From: Sarcocystis neurona
Lineage: Eukaryota > Apicomplexa > Conoidasida > Eucoccidiorida > Sarcocystidae
Reading direction: 5' to 3'
Assembly: GCA_000727475.1 (NCBI GenBank)
Contig: KL647290.1
Coordinates: 3,793,373-3,857,372 of the forward strand
DNA length: 64,000 bases
Shown piece by piece: positions 48,901-61,405 of this stretch (within the stretch, counting starts at the first letter, position 1; each line of letters begins with the position of its first letter). The translations under genes were made by a program, and so were the position numbers. Below the pieces are notes generated by a model. That model saw nothing but the letters and a program-made list of their open reading frames with translations. It ran no database searches and was not told the DNA's origin.

Positions 48901-51900
48901 TATGTATATACATGAGTGTATAAATAAACAGAGGAATTAATATGTATATACATATGTATATATATGTATATATATGTATATATGCGTATACAGATACATA
49001 TGTATGTCTCTCTCTCTATATATGTGTGTACACCTCCAGCGGTGCATCCGCACAGGCACGCGTAGATAGCTCCTCCGGCAAAAGGGTGCAGACCCGTCGG
49101 TGGGGTTACCCACGCACGTGGAGTGTACAGACACCTGCAGAAAGACATGTCCAGGGGTACGTACACGCGCGTGCATACCGCAGGCGAGGAGACGGTTGCC
49201 TTGACGGCATCGGCACCACCTGCACCGCTTGAGCGCCGGAGCAGCAGCGTGGAGACTGAAATCTTGTGCGGGGGCGCATACGCATTTATGCTCGCAGCCG
49301 GTGTGTCTGCATGCGAACTACGCACGAACACACACAGACCTGGCCCGCAGGCACCTCCGAAATTTGTACGAGCATCCTTCCCGGGGGGTTTCCATACGTA
49401 CGTACGCGCAAAACGTATATCCACGCGGAACAGTAGCCCGCCTGCGCCTACACGCGTGGTCGGCAGACAGAGGCATTCATCCGCACATTCGTGTTTGCAT
49501 ACCGTCGAGGCGGCCACAGAAGTGCGACGTTTCCCCCCCTACGCGTGTGTGTCGCTTTCTGTTTTCTTTCTGGCCCTCTCTTTTGCTGTGTTCTCCTATC
49601 TTCGGACGTGGACGACGTCCCTCTTGCTGTCGGCCCCGCTCTTCTTGCCTGCTTTTGGGTTTGTCTCTACCGGTGTCTGCGTCGTATATTTCCTCCTTCT
49701 GACCTACTTTTTTATGTCTCCCTTTTCTACCCCGACTACTCGTTTCTCTCTGTGCGTCCCTGCTCTACCCCGTTTCTTCTCTCGACCGGATCCTCAGCGC
49801 TCCATCTCTCTCTGTCTTTTGGCCTCCCCACCGTCTCTCGGCTACGCCCTTCCCTCGTTTGCTCTTCTCTGCGGGATTTCTTCTCTTCACTTCTCCGTAT
49901 CTTCTCTGTGCTTCTCGCCTGCTCACTCTGTGCCTCTCTTCTTCTCGTTTTCGTCTGTTATTCATGTGTTTTTCCGGAGTTCCCACCCCCTCGTGTCACT
50001 CGTCTTTTTGCTACGTTCCTGCCGTCTCTCCCTTCCCTGCTGTCTCCCTTTTCGCTCGCTTTCCATATTAAACCTTTTCTCTCTGTATACAAATGTGTAC
50101 CTTCTTTTCTCCTTCTCTGCGGTAATTCTTCTGTGTCTTCCTCTTCCTTTCGAACCGGGCGTTCTACCTTGTTTGCTGTCATCTCGGCCCCCCCGCCCTC
50201 TCAGTCGCGCGCGTAGTCACGGCTGCTGAGGTACTCGACAGCTTGCACGCTGCCTGCATATACAGACAACCTGCAGCGTTTAGAGAGCTGTACACGTCTT
50301 TTCCTTTGAAAATCCGTCTCCGTGCTACTACTCGTGTCTAGTTTCCCTGGGCGCTTCCCTTGTAATTGCCTTCTCTCTTGATTAGCGCGCGCCAACAAAC
50401 GCTGCCGTTTTCACAGGACTAGACGCCGCCATAGAGCGAGCCGTGCGGTACGTCGCTGCTGGTGCAGATATGATCTTTCCGGAGGGCCTGCAAAGCCATG
50501 TAAGCTTGTCCCGCGGTAATGTTACACTGGTGGAAAGTAGTCATCCTTGGCCTGGGGTGTCGTCCTGTTAACAAAAGATGCCGTATTTCTTGACGGCGGT
50601 TCTTCGAAGGACGGTGACCGGTGTTACAAGCTGTAGCGCCTTCAAGGGTGGTTGGCGTAGCCGCAGCGCCACTGCTGTTCAGCTTGCTGCCTCTATGCGC
50701 AGGGTCCGCATTCCTCTACAAATACATTCGTGTATACATGCGCATGTGGACCAATCCATACATATATATATATATGTGTATGTGTCTGCACGCCCGCATG
50801 CAGACAAGCACTCTTGTTTGCATCTGTACAGCGAGAAGAAGATTTGAGTGTACTTCGAATACTTCCGACGTCTCGCTTTTCTTCTGTACATGCACATATA
50901 TGTACATATTTATATATATAGGTGTGCAATGTAACCCCAAGATATACACGTTCCTGTATATGCGTACACACACATATATACATGCACATGTATATTTCTA
51001 TACTGCCTGCTCTGGTTTGCTGGCCTATCTCTTCCCGGTTCCCCCAACACTGCAGGGGGGTCTACCATCTCGGCGAGGCTTTTGCACGATCATCGCGGCG
51101 CGTGCACCTACGCATACGCTTTGCCTCAACTTTGGGTGCAATGTGCCCTACATACGTGCGTGTACATATGTCTATATGTATCTACTTTAACATACATATA
51201 TATATATATGTATACAATTGTATACGTATGCGTAGGTACGCATGTACTGCCGTGTTGTGTAGGGCTCGCGTGAGACGTGAAAGCCCGCCGGTAAAGTCAT
51301 GCAGAGTATTGAAAATTGCACGTCTCCTGGAGCTGTGTACTGTCTTTAGCAACGAGGCTGCACTGGAGCGACGACAGGCATATATATATATATATATATA
51401 TATAAATATATGTGACGCCTACATACCCACCTCCGCAGATAGCTGTGTACATACACACATGAGCAAAAGGCACACGTATATGACGCCTACATACTCACCT
51501 CCGTAGATATCTGTATACACACACGCATGAGGAACAGGCGTATGTATATGACGCCTACATAACCACCTCCGACGATAGCTGTATAGAAGCAAACATTAAT
51601 TGCCATACATAGACTGTATAGACTTACACGTATATATATGTGTGTATCGGGAGGGTGTGTCCGAGGATTCTGGCTGGTGTCCACTTGTATAGCAACGCTC
51701 GATCGCTTTCAGAGAGAGAGGCGAGCGACAAAGGCTCCACAGGAAAACGGCCGCTGCGTCCTTGATGCATGTGCGAGTGCCTCGCTCTTCTCTGCTGCTG
51801 TTGCCGCTGCTGCTCCGGTGGCTCCGACGCTGCAGGATGAGCTGCAGCAGTTCGCAGAGGCGATGCGGCGGCTGTGCACACGCGGCGCAGCCCCCCAGGG

Positions 51901-54900
51901 AGGGCCGTATTTGTTGGCGAACATGACCGAGTTCGGGAAGACTCCACTGACGCGGCTGGAGAAGTTCAGAAGTCTGGGGTACCACTGCGTCATCTACCCC
52001 GTCACGGTCATGCGCGTTGCCATGGCTGCTGCTGAGGTAAGCGCCACCGCGCAGGCTGCAGCTATGCAGAAAGACAATGTGCTGCGCATGTAGAGAGCTG
52101 TACGTAGGTGTGCGTATCTCCGTAGGTGTGTCGGTTTACGGGTGCCTGTGTGGGAGGGGGGGAAAACATGTATATGTATATATACGTGATGGACGCGCCA
52201 CCTGCACCGGGACGTATATCTTTTCTAGACAAGAACGCTACTCCATATCTGGCGTGCGAGTGGCTCCGCGTCTGAGGGGGGAAAGTAAATAGAACACGGG
52301 AGGGGCGGAAGCAGCGGTGCAGCAAAGAGGGTGGTGGACGCCCAGTACGTGCACCAGCACAGCGCATATGCAGGTGCAGTCTTAAGGACAGGAATACACA
52401 CAGGCGCTGTATATGACCGAGTATGACCGAGCTCCATAGAATCTCTATATTTTGTTACTCTTCCTTAGTATGACCGAGCTCCATTCGTAGTAAGTCGAAG
52501 AAGTGTCAATATAAACGCATCCTACGTGTCGTAGCTGACGCCCTCTATTCCGAGTTGAAAGTATTAAGAGGTTCGAGTATTAACCAGGGAGGATACGACT
52601 ACTATATTTTGTTATGACTGCACATGTACATATACGTGATTATCACCATACACACACGTATATATATACATGCATACATACATGATATACATGCATATGT
52701 ATATACACGTATTCACATGTCTCACTGTATATATATATATAATTGTTACATTATATGTCTAGATGCGTATACGTTTCAACACTATATATATCTACAAATA
52801 AATGTCACAGTATACACCTATACATATTTATCATTTTATGTAAATATATACATCACAATGCATTTACATATATATATATACACCACATTATATCTAGCTG
52901 TATATCTTACTAACATTATCTACATCTACACGCATTATGATCACACCATATACACATATATATATATACACATTTGTTACATTATGTATATACATATACA
53001 TTTGTTACATTATGTATATATGTATGTATATAGCAGGTTGTATAGTTATAGGGAGAGTAACGCTAAGAGCGACAGCAGTCATTTTTTAGGAGTTCTGTGT
53101 GACCACGAGTATCAGTGACGCTGGACGCGTCGTGGTAGTGTTGCAAGGAACATTTCTCCAGCTGATTATATTATCCTTGTGGATCGTTCTGCGAATAGAA
53201 GTATTCGTACTCTCAATACAGAAAGTTCCACACTGCCAAGACCCATCATACTCCACCCCACACATATGTGGGTAGTCACAGCACACACTCTCCCTCTATC
53301 TACACATATATATGAAGAGAAGTACTCGTTATCTTCCTCCTGCTGCGCAAATAGAGGTATACATGTGGCACGTCTGCTGGTAATCTGTGGACTTGTCACA
53401 CGGTCCACAACCAGAGACACACCAGCGTGTCTGACCCGGGTAGTGGAAGGGCACTCCTCGAAGACATGAATGTGCGTGATCTAGGTATCAGCAGATACGT
53501 ATGTGTGCACATATACATGTGGCAATTAAGTATGTAGTGGGGTACCTGTACACACGTATATATCTGCGTGTGCATATATTTGTATATCTCCCTATGTACA
53601 TATTTATGCACATGTGTGGACAGTCACCAGACCGGGAGACAAGAAATGCACCGTCGAGAAGATTTTAGAGCGGAGAGTGCAGAGAGAGAGAAGCACGAGA
53701 AAATGCGGGATAAGGAAAAAAAGGCGTCAAATTGAGTCGGTCCGACTGGCAGAGAGCAGCGGGGTGCAGGGAGGAAAAGTCTACGAGGCCAGCGAGTCGT
53801 CCCGCAGCAGAGAAGGCAGTCGAGACAGTCAACAAAAGGCTCCTCCTTTTTGCATGGGGGAGTCTCATAATACCAGTCGCAATAGTCCCGCCGGGTTTCT
53901 CTGCCGAAGAGACCCCTGCGGTTGTTGCGAACGTAAAACGTCTGCCGTGCTGCGTCTTCCCCGCTGAGAAGTTGCTGCGCTGGCATGCACGCCGTTGACA
54001 CACACACACACACACACACATGCGCACACAGACATATGTGCGGGGCGCAGAACATGTGTAGGCGTGAAATTGTGGGAGAGCCAGCCGTGTGCGAGCCACC
54101 TTCCCCGTGGCGATAGAAGCGACAGTTGTAAAAAACGCGTCCGAGCCCTTCGTCGCAGAAAAGTATTCATCTACGGGACAACACGCCGCGCGCCAATGTG
54201 TGCGGCCGATGTGACTTTGCAGAATGCCCTACGGGAGTTGAAGAAGAAGGGAACTGCCGAGCACCTGATCGATCGCATGCAGACCCGTCAGGTTGGGCAG
54301 GTGCACGTTGTCGTCACCCATCTTCATTTGTGTATATTTGATTCATTCTCCACCTGCAATGTATATATCTACGTGTGTGCGCACAATATATATACAAACA
54401 TATATACATCTGCACACACACTAATATACATGTATTTGTGTGTCTTTGTGTGTGTAGTAGTGTGAGTAGTAGTTGTAGTAGTAGTAGTAGACGTGGTCAC
54501 GATGTTTATGAGTTTGTATGGGCTGTACGGTTTGTGGTAGGAACACAAACGGCTACCAGCAGCGCCGCCCTAGGGCGGCCCCGCCTTCCCTATAGCATCA
54601 TTTACTGGCGCCAACGTAAAGGCTTGACACGTGTAGACTTCGGCGGTCTGCTCTTCACAGATGTATACCTAAATAGAGGCCTGTACATGTATATATGTGG
54701 ACACGCGGAGGCATGTAAACGTCTGTGTATAGTGTTCATATACATATGTACATATATTGACATATGTGTATGTGCGTATGTATGTGTATATACGCAGGTG
54801 TACGTCTATATGAATATGTGTGTGTGGAGAGCCTGAGAACAGGCGAATGTTTTCTCTGCTTTTCCCGGTGTGCAAGCCGAGGACTGTAATTCTAGAGTTC

Positions 54901-55980
54901 TACGTAAATACACCAGACAAGTCTATTTCTCGAGTTCTGCGAAAATGTGCCAGGAAAAGCTCGTTCAAGAGTCTCACGCAAATATACCTGGAATACCTCT
55001 TGCTAGCGTTCTACACAAAAACGCCAGGGAACTTCTTCCTAGAATCTTACATTGATGTACGAGGAGAAACTTTTCCTGTCATCTCTGCATGTATATGCAG
55101 CAGCACTATCGCGCGCCGTCACACCGTCCATGTGTCCTGAGGCCGTCCGAACCTACACATTGACGCGATTTTCTCTCTGTGTCTTACAGCGTATATGCGC
55201 GGCCTTCATCCTTTAGTCATATATATACGCATAAATGAGGGAGGTGCAAAATCTGTTTCTAGCAACATTTATATAAGTGTACGTAGATTGATGTACTGGT
55301 AACGAGACATCCTATATCTTGGCATATGTGTGTGTTCGTGTGTGGATGTGTGTAGATGTACATAACTGTTGCTGTGTAGGATGATAAATTTGCTTCTAGC
55401 AATATTTATGTAAGTACACGCATATTGGTTTCCCGGTAACGAGACATACTATGTCTTGACGTACATGTATATAATTGAGTGTGTGTGGAGGTGATGTATA
55501 TTGATATATGTAGAGACGTGGATATGTGTGGATACCGGCGGAAACGCCTTGGTGCATACAAGTTGACACCAACGCACTGATGGACATGCGGTGATATGAA
55601 AATATGTTGGGGGACGCGTATTGCTGTGTGTGTACTCGCGCATATATACGTGTATACATATATATTGATGGAGACGTGTTGACGTATATCTATCGACAAG
55701 TGTGTGTGTGTGTGTGTATCTACGTGTGGATCTCTGTACGGCTGAAAATTCATCGATGTGCGCATACGTTTATATGTGTGTAGATCTGTAGTACTGCCTG
55801 ATTTGGAGGAGTCTCGCAGTCTTGGTAGGAGAGCTGCTGCGGCGCATTTTTGTTGTTTTTCTTCAACAGCAACTGTACGAGACGCTGAAGTACAATCCTG
55901 AGAGAGGCTGGACATATCCCTCGCCGACGACTCACGCAGCTCGCAGCAGCACGGTCCCCCAGGAGAAGGAGGAAGAATAG
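45925..55980 (+). CDS. prpB: 2-methylisocitrate lyase (PrpB), six exons
   Basis: Exons are 45925-46174, 48285-48533, 50417-50499, 51836-52036, 54223-54291 and 55870-55980. Together they give 963 nt and 320 residues, with all phases matching and GT..AG at every junction. The enzyme cleaves 2-methylisocitrate to pyruvate and succinate, the last step of the methylcitrate cycle for propionyl-CoA. Motifs in order are: PGAFNGLVARMAANTGFQGVY near the start; the Mg-binding DADTGFGG (84-91), which spans the exon 1/2 junction; GLHIEDQV; KRCGH (119-123) with the catalytic Cys121, where KRCGH rather than KKCGH is typical of methylisocitrate over isocitrate lyase; ARTDA; MIFPEGL; LLANMTEFGKTP; YPVT; and DRMQTRQ-QLYETLKY at the end. 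Length is close to the usual 290-310. The first exon begins without an obvious mitochondrial presequence, so an upstream exon may exist. The introns (1.3-2.1 kb) are full of repeats. Confidence 0.95.
47440..47475. repeat. (AT)n/GTATA arrays in prpB intron 1
   Basis: Intron 1 (46175-48284) holds TA arrays at 47039-47063, 47393-47408 and 47455-47472. It also has a CTG/CAG-rich segment at about 47560-48190 in which all frames read Leu, Ala, Gln or Cys-rich. Confidence 0.75.
49540..50215 (+). other. Polypyrimidine tract in prpB intron 2
   Basis: The + strand is about 670 bases of degenerate C/T-rich sequence (CTCTTCTC, TTCTCTGT and similar). It gives long open frames rich in Ser, Leu, Phe and Pro that are artefacts of the near absence of purines. 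It ends 200 bases before exon 3 at 50417. Confidence 0.7.
51378..51405. repeat. (AT)n array in prpB intron 3
   Basis: An uninterrupted TA run directly before the 68-bp minisatellite. Confidence 0.9.
51414..51605. repeat. 68-bp minisatellite, about three copies
   Basis: The unit starts GACGCCTACATA(C/A)..CACCTCCG and recurs at 51414, 51482 and 51550, exactly 68 bp apart. Copies are imperfect in their second half, where CA/TA-rich sequence varies. It lies in prpB intron 3 next to an (AT)n array. Confidence 0.88.
52620..53035. repeat. AT-rich TATACA simple-sequence island in prpB intron 4
   Basis: About 400 bases of ACATATA/GTATATA units, much more A/T-rich than its surroundings. A local 28-bp direct repeat (TTTGTTACATTATGTATA) occurs at 52973 and 53001. 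Confidence 0.75.
53997..54020 (+). repeat. (CA)12 microsatellite
   Basis: Pure CA dinucleotide run on the + strand within prpB intron 4, about 200 bp before exon 5. Confidence 0.92.
54466..54492 (+). repeat. (TAG)n trinucleotide run
   Basis: GTAGTAG-type triplets, interrupted once, in prpB intron 5. Confidence 0.75.
54891..55075. repeat. Degenerate 37-bp tandem repeat, five units
   Basis: Units begin (T/C)TAGAGTTCTACG or close variants, with the core G at 54895, 54932, 54969, 55006 and 55042. Spacing is 37, 37, 37 and 36 bp. Units share a central A.AC.CCAGG.AA block and are only about 60-70% alike. It lies in prpB intron 5. Confidence 0.75.
55247..55450. repeat. Diverged direct duplication, 137-bp offset
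   Basis: Sequence from AAATCTGTTTCTAGCAA at 55249 recurs as AAATTTGCTTCTAGCAA at 55386. Each copy continues through TTTAT.TAAGT and GGTAACGAGACAT to about 65 bases, with about 75-80% identity by eye. It lies in prpB intron 5. Confidence 0.75.
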
Positions 55981-58900
55981 TGAAAGCCCAGCACAGACGA
56001 CTGCTGGAGTGAATGCACATGCATATATATATATATATATATATATTTAAATGCTACATTGTCGTATATAGAAAGAAAGAAGGAGAAACACGAGAGAGCG
56101 AGCTGCTGAACACCATCCATATATATATATATATATTTGTGTATCTACGGCAAAGCCGCGGTGTTGTTGTATGCATGTAGAGGGAGAGGGTAAAGAAAGG
56201 AGAGGAGAGCGCTTTGAGGTTCTCTCCTTCTCTCTCTTTGTAACATGTACACAAACAAGTGGTTTTGCACCCATCGGTGTAAGAAAGAAATACTCTGTGT
56301 CTGATAAATACTCGAATACACGCATTTGTATACAAATGTGTGTGTATATATGTGTATATGTATTTCATTAACTATTGATGTGTACGCACGAGTGGGCTGC
56401 TTACGAAAGAGAGAGAGAGAGGAACAGCAAAGTCGACGCCACAGAAGGAAAAACGCTGTAACGTTCAAATCTTTTCCTCGTGTGAAAAGGTTGCATTTTC
56501 ATTTGGCGCTCTCTAGGAAGGCGCCGATTAAAAGGTCCGTATCACTCGGAAAGATTTGTGCGCACACGTGCTGCCGTGCTTCTGCTGCTGCTGCTGCTCC
56601 TGCAGCGGTCGCGTGCACTGTTGAAGCTACCGGCGTCGCTGGGTCAGCACGCGCTCTCACTGTGTTACGCACTTGTTGTACGATACGGCTTCCTCACGTT
56701 TCTCCGCATTAAAGTCAAAACCGTCACTCGCACACAGACGCCTTTGCAGGCGGGATGTGCAGTTCACTTCTTCATGACGCGCATGTGATAGACGTACATA
56801 TACACGGAAGGCTAGGCATTCATGAGTCTATACATATATACATGCGTATAGCAAACGTAGGGGATCCACATATACATGTATACATGAATGTATCCTGAAC
56901 AGAGCAGGACAAGCAAACGCGGATACACGCGTGTCAATCCGTATAGCAGGTGTACGGCTACACACGTCGATATTCGTATAATGCATGCGTGTAGTGTGTA
57001 GTATATATGCGTGTGTATATATATGAGTGCGTGTACCAAACCTACAAAATACACGTAGACGTATAAATGGACAGCAGACGTGCGCATCGAGACACGTGGA
57101 GATACAAAGGCATATTCTCATGTGTGGACACGTACGTACACGCGCGACCATAAAACGTGTCGGAGTACACGTCTGAACTAGTCAACGAATTCAAGTGCAG
57201 ACGCGCTGGCGCAACAATATGTATATGCATATACATACGTACATTTACACATATACATGTGTACGTATACGTATATATGTTTACATATATATACATAAAC
57301 ATATATACGTACGCATACACACACACACATATACATACATACGTATTTATAAATAGGTACACCCGAATACACAGATACGCATATACACATCAGCGTATGG
57401 GCTGTGACGTAGGGCGTCTTGATGCAGCCACCACAAGTCCACACGTACGTCCAACTCGACCTGTAGATACGAAATTTGTGTATGTCGCTGCGCGTGCACG
57501 TAGTCCGCCTCCACCCCTATACAGCTGCACCTAGACACGCAGGTACTGACACATGCCGTCACTGTAACAGTACACGCACAAAGATGCAATAACACTTCTG
57601 CATGCATAGCAATATATATTCACACATTGCGCTTGGGGTCCTATATTTTGTCGCTAATCAGAGAGGGATAGAGCAGGACGTTCTTCGGTGTGGATACAAG
57701 TGTTGCAGAAAACGGTCGTGTCTCGACACAGAGGTTTCAGTACGGACACAACCATCTGTACAACGTAGTGTGTGTGTGTGTGTATATATATGGAGAGAGA
57801 AAAAGAGTATATACATATATACAGTGAGAGAGAGGAAGATAGAGAGTACTTTGCTATCCTTCGGCATTTACATCTACAGTTGTATTCGTTCGTATCCATT
57901 TGATGTTTCTGGCTGTTCTACTGAAGGCAGAGAAAGCAGTGGACAACGTTTTTAAAACAGCAAATTTTCAGGCGGACTGGCGGCCTTTTCTACGAACGCG
58001 CAGAGGTGGTCAGTGGCAGCTGTCGACGCGTGGGGGTGGCTATTTACGTACGCGTGCACCTTTCTCTCCACACTGCCACAATGGGTATACGTGTATACAT
58101 CTGTGACTGGTGGCAAGCGTGTGTGCGCAAGTATGTGTGTACACACGTACCCTTCCTCTGGGAATGAACGTCCTTGTAGTTGTTTGCACGCCTCTCCGCT
58201 GCGATTAGAGCTCCACAAACGAACTTGAGGTACGCAGTTGCGCAGACAGACGTTGCATGCACTTTCTTCACGCAGATACCCATGGAAGACACGTCGGCAG
58301 TGGAGAAAAACTTTAGGATGCGATCCACTGAGTAGCTCTCTCGCACGCAATTAGAGTGAAGTCCAACAACGCAGAACACGTTGCACTCAAACAAATACTG
58401 TAGTGGCTGCAGCAGCGAGTGCAGCGCAGCGGCATTCCTTTTACGTATGTGTACCTATACATATGTGCACACTCCTAATGCACGTCCCCGGCCAGATGCT
58501 ACCAACGTTCTGCATAATGTAAGCAGTGACGCCTACCCTACGTACAGTTACGAACGAGCCTAAGTGCTTTCTTTTACGCCTAGAATCCTGGAAAACCCAC
58601 ACGAACGCTTCATACCACTGTGGGCCGCTGTATGTTGAAAGACCGGCAGCAAGCTGACAGACGCGTAACACATGGTGCGGTAAATGTGAAGAAGCAGCAG
58701 CAGTAGCTACAAGAATACCTTATCTCAGCTGCAACAAGCGCAGCTGCAGCACAGCACCAGCGAACACGGCAACTCCACACATTCGCTACGGAGAAAGTAC
58801 GCACGCCCGCAGCGCTGTATTAAGAGTACCAGAGTTGTCGCTGTGACAGCAGTACCAGTACGCCGCTGTGAGAGCAATAGCAGTACCGGTCATCATCCAC

Positions 58901-59039
58901 TGTGGCACCAACACGCGTGACGCGCGCTGCGTCCATGAGGACCAGCAGCAGCTACTGCTTTGCAGAAGAGCCGATCGATGCCGGTGAGGCCGCCACGACG
59001 GAAATAAACACGTACGTATCACGCAGCAACACCCGCCTT

Positions 59040-59390
59040 CGCGACAGCGGCTGCCACATCCAGCAACACCCGACGAAGCTACTCTATCAACATGGCCAAC
59101 AGCGGCATCACCATAGCAGCACCAGCAGGAGCAACCAGAACCGTAGCAGGAAGATTTACTGCGGCAGCAGCAGCATCGCCTGCAGCAGCAGCTGTACATC
59201 CAGCAGCACGGCAGCAGACAGCAGGAGCAACAGAGAGACCAGCGGCAGCCGTTCGATCTGCAGCAACAGGAGTCGCGCCCACAACGCAGCCGCGTGGCCA
59301 CCTGGAGCTGCCGCTCTTGCGTCTCCGGCAGCAGTATGTGCAGGCAGGCAACAGCACCACCCCAGCAGTCGCGCACGCAGCCAACTAGTG
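59040..59390. repeat. CAG/CTG-rich block with coding potential on either strand
   Basis: Dense CAG, GCA and AGC triplets keep frames open on both strands. On the + strand, ATG 59092 opens a 98-residue Ala/Thr/Gln-rich frame ending at 59388. On the minus strand a Leu-rich frame ends at 59156. Such blocks are characteristic of eimeriid exons but also occur in introns, so neither is called as a gene. Confidence 0.45.
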
Positions 59391-60835
59391 CGTTTAAAAT
59401 TCTTCCTTTTAGTTCCCTCGGTCCTGCCCAAATCGACTTGAATCTCGGCAGTCTCACACGCACTTCCAAATTTACGCCCTTCCGCCGCAGCGCCGCATGC
59501 GCGCGGACTGCAGAGGTTTCTCAGCTAGTTGTTCAACACATCTCTCCCCATTGTAGGACACGACTCGCAAAGACAAAAGCAATTGTTCGGGAGAGCCTGG
59601 AAAACTGAGAGCAGCAACTACTTGCGCTACACGTCACCCAAAGCAACCTGTGCTACACGTATAGAATTACGACGGCGGTGCAGCTAGCACCACCACCTGC
59701 GTGCTGCTGCAGCAATAAGCAGCGCGCTGCCGCAGTCGCAGCAGCCACTCCAGCACACCCCCCCCCTTGTGCCCCCGCGTCCAGCGAGTCCGCAGACACA
59801 AAGCAGCAACAAAAACTTTTTGCCACCACCACCGCACACTACCAGAAATCACTCTCCTCCTGCAACCTCCCACCAACAGCAGCAAGGTGCTCTCCTTCCG
59901 TCATAACAGCCGCGCAGAAAAGCAACAGCAGCAGCGGATATAACAGCGGCCGCTGCACACAGGCGTACACACTGACAACAACCCATCTCCTCCTCCGCAC
60001 GTAGTGCCGGACCCCGGCGATACACACCGCCGTCGCATTCAGCAGTCCTGGCAACAACACCGCCTGTTGCGCAGCAGCTGGAACATCCGGCGCTACAGCA
60101 GATAGGCGCTACAAATGAAACTTCTCTCATGCGTCAAATCCGTCCCGCACCTCCTGCGAATGATGCCCGGCACAGATGTTCTTCCGCACCTCCGCCTCCG
60201 TGTGATCCATAAGCACCACCATACATATACATATATATATGTATATATTTATACAGAAATATATATATTTATACATATACATATTCAGATACGTATACAT
60301 ATAACCCTTCCGTATACACACAGAATCAAACATTGAGCAATGCTGCTTTCGAAGACAACCACGCCCTCCATTATTGAACCACGATGTTATTTCTATATAA
60401 ATAGACATATACATATACAGATGTCTATACACATATACGTATCCAGGCATATATATATATATATGTATGTGTATATCTCCCGGCACATATACATATATAC
60501 ATATATTAAGTCGCTCTATACGACGCGTCTCCGTACAATTTCAACAGTCCCATTCCACGTGCCAGTAGATATCTAATACGTGTGTGCATGCTGCATGTCT
60601 CGTCGTCGCGAATAAAGACCAACGAGAAGATCCGCAGATGCATACACAAAGATATTCAGACACGCACATATATGTATATATATAGAGGAAAGTACAGAGC
60701 GTTCCGTAGCACAAACGAATCGGCTACACATGCACAAATACGAATTCAGACGGTCGTCGACGCAAACACGTGTGCGTGTGTGAGTTTCTGTCTTGCTGTT
60801 TCATCTGAGAATGTGGATAAACCCTCTGTAGGGAT

Positions 60836-61150
60836 GTCTCTCTTTTGGCGGATTCCTCTGCCAAAGAGGAAACACCCACGCAATTCCTCGCGAGTTTCTT
60901 AGCGAAAATTTCCACTTCCGCGCGTGAGTTTCCTGGTGAATAGCGGATCCGGTACGCTGATCTGTAAACGGGGAAAAGGCAGCCTCTGCCCATTTCCTGG
61001 TAGAGTTCTCTGACAAGAGTGAAATTTATAATTCTCTGATGGCGTTTCGCTGGCACGAGGAAGCCACTCCGGCGGGGTTATCTCTCTGACACGCAAGGCG
61101 ATTTCTTCACCTTTCCTAGGACGCCTTTTCTGACAGAAAACGCATGCAGT
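60836..61150. repeat. Degenerate repeat block, apparently inverted relatives of the 37-bp unit
   Basis: TTTCCTGGTGA, TTTCCTGGTAGA and TTTCCTAGGACG strings alternate with (T)TCTCTGAC and GAGTTTC strings at irregular 34-50 bp spacing. The complement resembles the unit at 54891-55075, which has CCAGG.AAA and GAGTTCT. A third similar stretch (TCTCTGCCGAAGAGAC) is at 53899. The relationship was judged by eye only. Confidence 0.4.
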
Positions 61151-61405
61151 CTTCCGTGCGACACGTGTGCCAGGCTTCTTCCCCCGCCTCAGAAGCACAC
61201 ACAACGCGTCCCCTCTGTTTCCCTGGTCGTCTTCTCTGTCTTGCTGTTGCTCTGCATGAGTTTTTCTCTTCGTATATAACAGGAAGTGAGGCCCCGGGCC
61301 GCCAGAGTCACTTCTCTACTTTCTCCTCCCTTCCTTTGGTGCAGGTGCGCGTCTACGTCTCCGTCTCCGCTGCACGACGCGACGACGCCGTTTCTCTCCG
61401 TTTCC

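Larger units (their letters stand above)
55981..61405. other. Region between prpB and the right-edge gene, no resolved gene
   Basis: It contains (AT)n arrays (56022-56046, 56119-56136, 57785-57791), a CTG run at 56581-56600, an ACATAC-rich island at 57210-57350 and a CA run at 57316-57329. Two CAG-rich blocks lie at 58.7-59.4 and 59.7-60.1 kb, where several frames on both strands stay open. No splice-supported gene could be built. Because triplet repeats open many frames, open length alone is not evidence here. Confidence 0.35.

Noticed and set aside
49123..50229. 368-codon open frame on the + strand
   Set aside because: It lies in prpB intron 2 across a C/T-rich tract; the Ser/Phe/Leu/Pro composition follows from the base bias.
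45925..55980. prpB as bacterial contamination
   Set aside because: The gene is split by five spliceosomal-type introns with matching phases and lies in coccidian-style repeat DNA.
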